From NCBI GenBank assembly GCA_036346225.1, contig JARFIW010001215.1, positions 6,028,501 through 6,092,500 on the forward strand: 64,000 bases of DNA, in the 5' to 3' direction. Each line of letters begins with the position of its first letter. Positions within the stretch are counted from its first letter, which is position 1. Both the position numbers and the translations under genes were made by a program. Of the stretch, positions 55,700-64,000 are shown piece by piece. This DNA comes from Platerodrilus igneus (lineage: Eukaryota > Arthropoda > Insecta > Coleoptera > Lycidae). Under the pieces are notes generated by a model. The model saw only the letters and a list, made by a program, of their open reading frames with translations. It made no database searches and was not told the origin of the DNA.

Positions 55700-56470
55700 G
55701 TCATATCGGGTCATACTTATTAATATTTATTTCTAAATAGAGCACTTTTCCAAAGACCAACCGGACTCGCATGTTTCAAATTCCTCTGATTTTGTTCGCA
55801 TGGTTTCGCTTAAGACCTCGTACGTATTTTCCAGATTACTAGAAGACGTTATAACCACATTTTTGTGTTAAAGGTTTCACATCGGTAGTCTCTTCCCCAT
55901 TTTGGTGTAAACGCCGTAGAGTTCGCAGTAGACTTTTACTGCTGTATGTTGTATTCTTTTTCATTTATTAATCGAATAAATCGCTCTTTCTGCTTCAAAG
56001 AAACTCGGACACTCCATCGTCGACGCTGGCGTTATTTATGCGATAGCTAGCCATACGGTTGTTAAACGCTGTGCTAATCATTTCTACGCCATCTTCGCCA
56101 GTAGCGGTAACTGTGGCATTTTATGTCTGTTGCTTCTCAAGTGTGCGGCATATGTATTCTTTTCCATTTCGAAATCGCATACTTTACACATAATTCGTGG
56201 TTGTTTCGTACAAGGTCCTTTAACAGCTGGCGGAGCTGAACGTTTAAGGCTTAATGACATACCGTGCTGTTTTCCTTGTGTCGCAGTAAGTTGTCCATTC
56301 TCGTAAAAGCGAAACCGCAAGTCCCACAGTTTAAGTACTTTGCTGCGGACGGCAACCTTGGACGATGTTGCACCACGACATTTGTTCTGGTGCCGTATGA
56401 AGCATTTTCCAGGTATAGGAAGCACCGCAAGAGTTGCACTTAAAAACGTTTGCAGATACCATTTTAGTAC
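55700..56470 (-). pseudogene. Endogenous Maverick/adintovirus-type DNA polymerase B, N-terminal part
   Basis: Minus strand, several frames: FKCNSCGASYTW then KYLNCGTCGFAFTRMDNLLR (C2H2-like), IMCKVCDFEMEKNTYAAHLR (second C2H2-like finger), DGVEMISTAFNNRMASYRIN, a degenerate middle, then EEFETCESGWSLEKC and LEININKYDPI. In arthropod Maverick/adintovirus-like PolB proteins, an N-terminal zinc-finger region followed by an SAFxxRIxTYRI segment and ExxSGWxLxxIxxLExNINxYxP precedes the polymerase. The polymerase domain itself is absent. Many frameshifts. Confidence 0.5.
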
Positions 56471-56629
56471 AAAACAAAATCCGCACTATAAGACTTGACT
56501 TGTAAGCGAACTAACTTATAACTAAAGAGTTTATTCTTGCGCACCTGCTTTATGTACCCTATAGAATGCAAACCGAAGGTTTCCGAAGATACCGAACGAA
56601 GTTGAGGATTCAGCGGGAACTAAATGACG

Positions 56630-56842
56630 TCATAATCCTCGCTGCTCGTCCAATACATTTAGCGCCAATGCATGCACCTGGTCCGCTTCGTCGATGGTGC
56701 GAATGCTGTTAGTAGAAACACCGGAAAACGTCTTCCATGTTATACGGGTCGCGTGCATATTAAAAATCCAAAAAGGTGGTAGCACACGCACACAAGTTGT
56801 GTGCAAGTCGTGCTGTAGAAGATGCAGTGCTACTATAACCAA
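56630..56842 (-). pseudogene. Unrecognised 70-residue frame upstream of the PolB fragment
   Basis: ALHLLQHDLHTTCVRVLPPF ... NSIRTIDEADQVHALALNVL. GC content is higher than the surroundings and the frame is clean, but I know no family for it. Its position just upstream of the PolB remnant suggests viral origin. Confidence 0.25.
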
Positions 56843-57049
56843 AACACTTTAAACCATTACTAAGAAAATACCAACTCGTTGTCTACAGGATACTTACAAC
56901 AATTTAATTTTAAATAACTTCTACGTCATACTTTAGGAAATGGTAGGCTTGAATATTTTCCAAATGAATCACCAAGCGAAAGTATATGCTTAGCACTATT
57001 AAAATTACCCATTAATTTCCCATTTTTACGACTGTGGTTAATTATAGAT

Positions 57050-57775
57050 TAAAATTTAATTTGTGCACGTTCGAGCTTCTCGTAAACTAACATATTTTAT
57101 AGCAACAATGCGCTGTATAATACATGCATACCCCTTCGCCGCGCTACTGCTATTCTTGTAATTGCTAGAAAAAGTCACTCTCCTTTTTACTGTTAGGACC
57201 GATGCAAAGCACCATTTTTTATACTTTCTATAGCACATCGCGCGCTTTTTCGTATGATAATTAAATTTTGCTTCTGTAGGCTTTTACACTTTCGCATAGC
57301 GCTCGGCCGCACGTAATGATTTCTAGAACCGGTAAGTACTCGATATCGTCCAAATAGAGAAATAGATGCTCGATGTCTATCAATTTCCGATTCCCTCGTA
57401 AAAGGTAGAAAAACTCAGTCAATCATCCATTAAACTTCGACCCGCTCCTGTTCTGATAATTTACAAACATTTTCAAACGACAATGGGCCGAGAATTTTTA
57501 AACCTCCGAGGATCTTTAAGTTGTGATCAATTACACATCCGAGCTACGCGTAAACTAACATATTTTGCAGCAACTGTGCACTGTATAATACATGCATACC
57601 CTTCTCTGCGCTACTGCTATTCTTGTAGTTGCTTGGAAAAGTCAGTCGCACTTTTTACGAGGTAGGACCGATGCAAAGCACCATTCATACTTTCTTTATA
57701 AGTGTAGCACATCGCGCACTTTTGTCGGATAATTAAATTTTTGTTTATGTAGGCCTTTACACTTTCGCTTATTTA
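57050..57775. repeat. Direct duplication of about 230 bp in the virus-like block
   Basis: 57050-57300 and 57525-57775 match throughout ('aaactaacatatttt', 'ctgtataatacatgcatacc', 'aggaccgatgcaaagcacca', 'tttacactttcgc'), with scattered differences. A minus-strand frame is open in the first copy (57056-57238) and broken in the second. Confidence 0.6.
57300..57420 (-). pseudogene. Paralogous fragment with LYLDxIEYLP motif
   Basis: Minus strand RGNRKLIDIEHLFLYLDDIE then YLPVLEI. 58920-59000 gives RGKRMLTVTKHPILYLDGIE then YLPAYVT. The two are related copies of an unrecognised protein segment. Confidence 0.4.
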
Positions 57776-58089
57776 AACATCTAATACAATTGATTAACCA
57801 CTTTCGATTATTCTAACGGAGACCACCATACATCCCGCCGCCCGTTCTTTTTGAATCCAACGATCCTATGGGCTTCCACGCACTAACACCTGACGTATCT
57901 TTCCTACTATTTGTTAAACAAAACTACCGGCATCGCCATTGTGGACGTAAGCAGATGTTTGTGGATATGTACGAGAATATGTAACCATATACATTAACTA
58001 GTCTAAGCTATTTTATTTAAGCCAAAAACTATTATTTTCTAAACCATAATTAATAATCACCTTTATAGGTTCCACATTTCGACCATTTC

Positions 58090-58265
58090 CCAATGACTGG
58101 TGCTACGTACATGGAAACTTTAATTTCTTATTGGAGAATTCTTATTCTCCCGCGCACTGCTGCGTAGTTGCATGTCCATTCCTTTTGGAGGTATATGCTC
58201 GTTATAGGTTGTAAGACCTCGGTTTTATAACTACAATTCGTGAGACCCCTTTAATTTTTTAATCG
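58090..58265 (-). pseudogene. Partial second copy of the 180-residue gene
   Basis: The bases match 59580-59720 ('ctgcgtagttgcatgtccay', 'gttataggttgtaagacc'), but with indels that break the frame. It shows that this gene, or the segment, was duplicated within the block. Confidence 0.5.
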
Positions 58266-58795
58266 TATCTTTTCGCCTACAATACAGTAGGACTTAGCCC
58301 TACTACCAACAAATTCTAATACTGGACCCCCATTAAATACGTCTTTAATTTTCCTACAACTTTTTGTTGACAAGTGTTATATTGTATTTATTATACATGG
58401 GGTAGTCACTTTTTAAGATAAATATATTTTGCTAGGTATCAACTAATATTAAATTTTCTAGGGACCCCAAATCTGTAAATAGATTTTAAATAGGACCACC
58501 CATACAAAGTTATGCGTTTTAAAGACCCCAAACCTCTAATTTTTGCTCATCTTTATTTAACACCATTTTTAAAACCTTTTTCGCTACCCAAGACATATGC
58601 CTTAGCCAACCATCTCCCGAGAAATCTAAAACCGCCGTGTCCCGCGAATACCACGTGGAGATAACACGTATACTCTGTCAACCAGGATAGAAGCCGGAAG
58701 GATTTGGAAGGTGGGAGAAGAACTTAAAATTATGGCATCTTAAAACTAATATACACAATAGATTTACAAAATCCATACAAATATAAACAACTATC

Positions 58796-59110
58796 TTATA
58801 TCTTTATGCCTCTATGCGTAGATTGTTGTACTATTAGGAATGATGTACCTTTTGTCATCTTCCCTCGATAAACTAATTTTATTAATAAGCTATGTGTACA
58901 AATCGTATTTTTTACTCCGGTTACATACGCAGGCAAGTACTCGATACCATCCAAATAAAGAATTGGATGCTTGGTGACTGTTAACATCCGCTTCCCTCGT
59001 GTACGCCCAGACACAAACCTAGCCCATGAGCACCCCTGCGCATGCACACCCCTGCCCATGCGCACCCATGCGCGTACGCACTCCTGCCCATGCTCGCTGT
59101 CCATGAGCAC
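58796..59110 (-). pseudogene. Frame with LYLDGIEYLP segment fused to a minisatellite
   Basis: Open for 104 residues, but the first 35 come from a GCACCCCTGCSCATGC-type minisatellite (59030-59110, about six units). The conserved part is GKRMLTVTKHPILYLDGIE and onwards. Unrecognised. Confidence 0.3.
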
Positions 59111-59274
59111 CCCTCTCAGTACGACTGCTATTTCGGGGTAACGTTACAGCCTTTTATAAATAAAGAACAATGTTATATACTATTATAAAATGTTTATTCT
59201 GACATTATACATAACAAATTTAAAAATATTTAATACCAAGCATGGAGTCATTTAAACTTAATTTTAATACAAAG

Positions 59275-59817
59275 TTATACACAGAAGACAGTCCTTTCTT
59301 TATGTTTGTTTGCAGTGGTTTTAATTTTATCTAATTTTATTCGCAGCTTAAAATTTAAATCGACACCCAAGTCTTCTATCTCCTTTTCTAGCCAATAGTT
59401 TGATACATAAAGACCGTCTAGGTTTTCGAATTGTAAAATGTACCGAAGTTTGCCTCTATATTTAAAGTCTTTGATTCCGGCGACAACCAGATCCATTCCT
59501 TCGTGTAATTCTTGCAGCTTGTGACAATCTTTTAATCGCAGCTTTCCCACTATATGCTGCATACGTATCTTGTTAGCTTGATCGACTTCTTCTTGTCGGT
59601 ATTGGAGAAATCCTTTTCTCCACACACTGTTGCGTAGTTGCATGTCCACCACTTTTGGGAATATATGGTTGTTATAGGTTGTAAGACCCTCGGTTTTAAA
59701 TGATCCGAAAGGTTCTTTACTGGGCAAATATACAATGTTTAGCGGAACCCCTTTGCGTGTGGTGTACGCCAAGGTTACGAAACCCGCATTCCTTAGTTCT
59801 TCTTTGTTATCTGCCAT
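59275..59817 (-). CDS. Intact 180-residue virus-like protein, unknown function
   Basis: ATG at 59817 to a stop at 59275. It starts MADNKEELRNAGFVTLAYTT, followed by LNIVYLPSKEPFGSFKTEG, NHIFPKVVDMQLRN, then ELHEGMDLVVAGIKDFKYRG then LRYILQFENLDGLYVSNYWL, and a Lys-rich C-terminus. The second half (GMDLVVAGIKDFKYRGKxRYIL...YVSNYWL) resembles a small beta-rich domain I associate with ORFs of insect endogenous DNA-virus elements, but I cannot name the family. No signal peptide or membrane segment. It is the only uninterrupted gene of the block, between the PolB remnant and the replication-like genes, all on the same strand. Confidence 0.5.
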   Translation of the reverse strand: MADNKEELRNAGFVTLAYTTRKGVPLNIVYLPSKEPFGSFKTEGLTTYNNHIFPKVVDMQLRNSVWRKGFLQYRQEEVDQANKIRMQHIVGKLRLKDCHKLQELHEGMDLVVAGIKDFKYRGKLRYILQFENLDGLYVSNYWLEKEIEDLGVDLNFKLRIKLDKIKTTANKHKERTVFCV

Positions 59818-59890
59818 TTTGATAAATACGTTTTAGAATAACCTTTTAAAAAGTATACGGATTTAGTACCATCCTTTTCCGCAAGAACAC

Positions 59891-60500
59891 CTACATAACT
59901 AAAGAGTCTTTCTTACTAACCGCAAATGCAAACAGCTTGTAGAACCCGGATGTATTTAAGTCACTCCATCGGCACATAAAATAATCTTTTAATTCTTCCT
60001 CATTTTCTCTAATAAGATGTTCTTTGTATAACACATCTTTGTATTGTTCGCGTATTGTCGCAGTGTTTTCCATGTACTCAATTTTCGTCTTTTGCATCCA
60101 TTTCCTCTAATTCCAGTTGTCTTTTCCTTCCACTTACAGCGTATGGTATGCATAATGGAGCAATTTCCTTTAGCGTAAACGGATAAAGTTTACTACCAAT
60201 ATTTACGCGTTGTCGTACAACCTCTGGACGAATGTTATTCGTATCTATCAACCAATTCCGAAATGATTATTTCTTTTGGAATTGTAGAATATAGTGTTGC
60301 AGATTGTGTAAAATATGTACTGCCTGCTTTAATGTAGCACTTGTGTAAGATTTTTATTTTATCTGAGCTGTCTTCCTCCTCTACTATCTCCAAATAATTT
60401 ACAGGTAAATAGTTAAAACTAAAAGCCAGCACATACTTTATCAATTTTCCCTTTCTTTTGATTTTCGGACAACAATCTGCAAGCCCGTCAATTTCTTTGT
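59891..60500 (-). pseudogene. Virus-like protein, C-terminal part in two or three frames
   Basis: Frames 60444-60235 (VLAFSFNYLPVNYLEIVEEE ... CYIKAGSTYFTQSATLYSTI), then VRQRVNIGSKLYPFTLKEIA and GRKRQLELEEMDAKDE (60110-60235, other frame), then 60097-59891 (NTATIREQYKDVLYKEHLIR ... DYFMCRWSDLNTSGFYKLFA) read as consecutive parts of one protein after frameshifts. The polar, Glu/Lys-rich middle looks like a coiled linker. Family unknown. It is probably continuous with the replication-like gene upstream. Confidence 0.35.
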
Positions 60501-60599
60501 ATTACCATTCCCCAATACACGTACTGTAGCAGGTTATTAAACACTAAACAGCAGCTATTTTGTAGCTTGTCCGATAACTTACTCCACATTTTGGCAAGT

Positions 60600-61244
60600 G
60601 GTACCGAGTACATTGGCGCCTTTAGGAAGTATAACACTATCTTCCAATAACGTTAAACAGTCTTTTAAGGGATTATACACCCGTTCCGCACTGACATTGC
60701 TTCCAATTGCACAATTGTATATTGTCGCTTCAATCGCGTAATACCATGTTCTTTAGCCAAAGTAGACGCAAATGTTTCCCTTAAACGCACATCTGGACAA
60801 CGTAAAAATCTAGTATATGATTGCCAAGTTGTTTATTAACACCAGGACTTGTTATCTGACACACAAATTTGTTGTATATCTTAATTCTTGCATTGGTTGT
60901 TAGCCATGTTAAACAATCAATTCCTACAGTTTTATCGTTGTCAACTATAATATTACACTTTTCTTCGTATTCGCCCTTATAGCAAAAGTTATGGTTTGTA
61001 GTTAAATAATTACACATCTCCATCTTGCTAAATATACCCGCAAAATCTTGGGTTACATCCATGTCAAAAAGATAGAAATAATCTTTTCGAGTTCGTCTAA
61101 TATATCTGGTAGTTCCTCCAATAAAGTTTCCAACTTAACATCTGCTAGTTCCACTTTGTATGGAACACATATAGGATTTTGGAATTTTTTATTAATGCAT
61201 TCGAGGTCTTCTTTTCCGATAATTTCTTTTACTCTCTGACCCAT
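60600..61244 (-). pseudogene. Possible replication initiator of an endogenous virus or plasmid-like element
   Basis: Minus-strand frames in order: 61244-61053 (GQRVKEIIGKEDLE ... LEELPDILDELEK), then a -1 shift into FDMDVTQDFAGIFSKMEMCN (61090-61030), VGIDCLTWLTTNARIKIYNK, FVCQITSPGVNKQLGNHILD, then another shift into RLRETFASTLAKEHGITRL and LEDSVILPKGANVLGT (60620-60790). D-x-D-x-T-x-D-F, then RxKIYNK, then a late RLE-type position are spaced as in replication-initiator proteins. The assignment is inference and needs a profile search. At least two frameshifts. Confidence 0.3.
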
Positions 61245-61639
61245 CTTGTTAGTGCTTTCCAGAGAAAACGGAGCTTAGCTTTAACACCATGCCTAGCGGA
61301 AACAAATCGGTCAAACTTTCTTCGTAGATAGCTGTTAAATGCACCACAAATTTCTTTTTTTAGGATAAACATCCTTTTGCTTGCAGATGTTTGTTCGGCG
61401 TCAGAAAGGTCGCAAATTTTAACCAACATTATATTGTCACAAAATGGTTCTGTAATTGGTGTGTGTAGTCCACCAGTCAGCATCTGTTCGCCTTCGACAT
61501 AACAAATATTACCAATATCTGTTACCAGATTATTGTTGCACATATTTTCTGTCAACAGCCATAATCCAAATCGCTCATTTGTCGGTTTCACTTTATTCCC
61601 AAGAAGTTGAGAAACGTTAATCACCTTTGAGACGCTCAT
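61229..61639 (-). CDS. 136-residue virus-like protein, unknown
   Basis: ATG 61639 to stop 61229: MSVSKVINVSQLLGN ... RFGLWLLTENMCNNNLVTDI ... ITEPFCDNIMLVKICDLSD ... RRKFDRFVSARHGVKAKLRF. No motif known to me. The C-terminus is basic. Its end overlaps the next frame's ATG by 16 bp, so it may be the N-terminal piece of one larger replication-like gene. Confidence 0.35.
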   Translation of the reverse strand: MSVSKVINVSQLLGNKVKPTNERFGLWLLTENMCNNNLVTDIGNICYVEGEQMLTGGLHTPITEPFCDNIMLVKICDLSDAEQTSASKRMFILKKEICGAFNSYLRRKFDRFVSARHGVKAKLRFLWKALTRWVRE

Positions 61640-61819
61640 GTTTACCGTTCTAGCTACTATCGAATACTAAATTGAATACGAAAAAATTGTTCTCTTATGT
61701 ATTCTACAGAGTCGGGACGTATATTGCCGAAGATAGTCGAATATGTTGTTATCCGACCTAAGCCGACAGGGATGCGCATCGACATATATCCGGATATATG
61801 TAGGATGTAAAGTTAGGGT

Positions 61820-61950
61820 GAAATTACCCCATAGGGTGAAATTACCCCATAAGGGTGAAATGTCCCATAGGGTGAACCATGACCACATGACCATATGACC
61901 ACATGACCACATGACCATATGACCATATGACCACATGACCATATGACCTA
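61820..61950. repeat. Two adjacent minisatellites
   Basis: About four units of 'agggtgaaattaccccat' (61820-61880) run into about nine units of 'ccatatgaccacatga' with a 9-10-bp period (61886-61950). Confidence 0.75.
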
Positions 61951-62020
61951 ATTGCTTTTTAATGAGTTTTCTCATTAAAAACTCGTTAGCACTAATTGCT
62001 TTTTAATGAGTTTTTCCATT
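61951..62020. repeat. Direct repeat with internal hairpin
   Basis: 'taattgctttttaatgagtt' occurs at 61950 and 61992, and 'aatgagttttctcattaaaaact' between them folds on itself. Confidence 0.5.
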
Positions 62021-64000
62021 ATAAACCAAGTGTGGACCTAGGTTAGATAAAGGAAAATAATAGGTTGGGTCAGCGCCGCGGCGCGGCTAACCGTATTTTC
62101 GCTTTTATCAACCTGGATCACATTAGTATGGAAAAACTCGTGCTGGTGTGTAATGGGCCAATGTAAAACTCGTGCAGTTGGGTCCTGTCAATTTATCATG
62201 TGTATGCAATGTTGTGTTCAATGTCCCGTTGCATAATAACATTTCCAAAAATGTGTGGAATAGATCTAATGGGTCCGATCGATTGTTCGGTATCGTGCGT
62301 CGCATGTCGAATCGATTCAAGATCAGGTAACGAATTTCGTGTTCGAGTGTACGACTATGGCATAACGGAAGGCTGCAACTGCGCTGACGAGAAGACTCTA
62401 AGAAATAAGTTCAGTGATGCAGTCATTGGGAAATGGCGAATGTGGCCTAAGGTGTATTATTAGGTGTACGAATAATGTTTTGGTTATAAATGCTTGACGG
62501 TAATGAGGTTCTTCTGCTATCCACAAATCTGCTTATACAGATCGTGTTTGTACAAGTGGACGTGTTCGGCTGCTAGTGTGAGCAGTCCGTTTGATTGGAA
62601 GAAGGCGGCGGATGATGGTTCGAAAACTCGAAATGGTTAATAATTCAAATCTTTAATACGCATGTGAAAGCAACAAAGAATTTAATATGCGTTGGAGAAC
62701 GATAGAACGAACTGTGATTGCTTTGATGGACACTGAAATAGGTGAATTCCAAGCATACAACATGCGTAGCAGAAGTAATGTTGTTGCACAATGCAAATGT
62801 GTTACGGTGTGATGTGATTGACAACTTAAGACTGGAGGTTTAAATTGCATGTGCGTTAATTTTGTTTGAAACAGGACGGCAGTTATGCTGATTTGCGTTG
62901 TTCAGTTGCGTTGGAACGATTGTAGACGCTGCTATCTGTTGGACGATTGAGCTGACGTCTGCAGTGGGACCGGCTGCGAAGTGTAAGCTGAGCATGAAGA
63001 TATGAAAGGGCTGCTAAGAACGTCAAAATGGTGCCTACTGCGTCCAAATGGAAAGGAATGACTTTCGATTAAGATGGTGCTGCTGACGTGTGATGAGGGC
63101 ATGTGATGAAGGTTGTCGAAAGAAGTGAAATAATGTATGTGTACACGCTGTAAAACTGTTACTGTGGATGTTGGAGAATGAGTGTGTCAATTAAAATCTT
63201 CAGTCTACATTCTAGCGAGTATTTACTGAATTCAGAAGTATCATTCAAGTGAGATTTAGATGCGTCAGTCGTGTGCGTAACGCGTAGATGATTTGCTCCG
63301 TTACGCAAATATGCCGTGCTATGCCATTAAGCAGGATGGAAAGGAAAGACGTTTCGGAATGGTTGGACGAGCTGCTGACTCGCGAACGCAGATGTGATGG
63401 CATCTATGATGGAAAATGAGGAGATTGTTATGTCGATGGGCCATCGTCGGGTTCTGCTGTCTTGCGGTTTGAAGACTCTTTGGAATGTAGCGTTCTTCAG
63501 AATGACTATAATCGCTAGTAGTCTAAAACGTGTTTCAAAATGACGAAGAAGTGAATGCGGTTTCTACGAAATTCTGACGACAAGTGCACTGAGTCGTCGC
63601 ATGTGTTACGATCGAGTGTCGTTCGATGTGACCAATGTTCACCAAGTGGAATGGAATCTGCACTCTGCTGAGAAGTTCTCAGAAGAGGTCGATCAGCAGA
63701 TCAGTGCAGATATGAGTGGAAGCTGCGAGGTGGCATGGCTGCGAAATGATCGGATCGGCGAGGGCTCGGATTCGACCTGAACGTCGTCGATTGACTGAAA
63801 GGAGAAAGTGCGTGCAGCATGAATAAACACATGAAAGCTGCTGAAAGGACTGTCTTCTGTGGTAATGGTTTAAATGACTCCGTGTGTAATTTAAATTTGT
63901 ATGTCGGAATAAACGTTTATAATGTTTAAGTTCTTTGTTATAAAGGCTGTGCCAAAAGACGTTAGTGGGATCGTTGCTAGAGAGGCGACTGCGCCTGGAA
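62021..64000. other. Unassigned, GC-richer stretch to the window end
   Basis: Composition changes from AT-rich to mixed, with many GCTG/GATG words. A CpG-rich GCGCCGCGGCGCGGC sits at 62072. An 87-residue + frame (62200-62463) has no known motif. AATAAA-type signals occur near 63822 and 63910. It could be exon or UTR of a host gene or LTR sequence; I see nothing decisive. Confidence 0.3.

Noticed and set aside
54397..61640. Complete Maverick/Polinton element
   Set aside because: No capsid, packaging ATPase, integrase or terminal inverted repeats were found, and only the N-terminal part of PolB is visible.
62200..64000. Host gene exons at the right edge
   Set aside because: Composition is suggestive, but there is no long frame, recognisable domain or clear splice pattern.

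Overview
Kind of sequence. This is a eukaryotic, AT-rich, repeat-dense window. It looks like an arthropod genome, most likely an insect: it holds BEL/Pao, insect-type Ty3/gypsy, DIRS, R1/I-like and jockey-like non-LTR elements, a TAGGGTTCCGTACC-type DNA transposon and a tRNA-headed SINE. I found no convincing host protein-coding gene. Almost every long reading frame is a broken piece of a mobile element or of an endogenous virus-like gene block.

Layout. 1-2553 is a non-LTR element tail (copy A, +), followed by an AT-rich satellite (2560-3365). 5160-5620 is the C-terminus of another LINE (-), next to part of a gypsy-type gag (-). That gag is split by a 17.5 kb tandem array of a gag-only LTR element (5695-23229). 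The array reads LTR-gag-LTR-gag-LTR-leader-LTR-gag-LTR and has one 4-bp target duplication (ATTT) at its outer ends. 26-31.5 kb holds two foldback retro-insertions with 13-14 bp direct repeats, two decayed LINEs and a large inverted repeat.

31.4-39.3 kb is a Ty3/gypsy provirus on the minus strand. It carries two nested insertions: a related solo LTR (33850-35190, target duplication CATA) just before the RT catalytic box, and LINE copy B (36178-38446, 14-bp target duplication) inside the first gag zinc knuckle. 39.9-42.0 kb is a DIRS-type tyrosine-recombinase retroelement (-). It is followed by a SINE array (42001-44526) of eight tRNA-headed units arranged as a duplicated tetramer. 45.7-47.3 kb is a TIR transposon with a second MITE inside it. 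48.9 and 50.6 kb hold two palindromes that share the same 31-nt loop but have different stems. 51.8-54.4 kb is a BEL/Pao element (+). 54.4-61.6 kb (-) is a decaying set of virus-like genes that includes the N-terminus of a Maverick/adintovirus-type DNA polymerase B and a possible replication initiator. 61.7-64.0 kb has minisatellites and unassigned sequence.

How the parts fit. The window records nested insertion and repeat amplification, not a working pathway. The strongest leads are: (1) a C(UUCG)G hairpin shared by the LINE 3' ends and by every SINE unit, which suggests a LINE/SINE partnership; (2) the two same-loop, different-stem palindromes; (3) the gag-only tandem LTR array with a single outer target duplication; (4) the short foldback insertions flanked by target duplications; and (5) the endogenous viral gene block.
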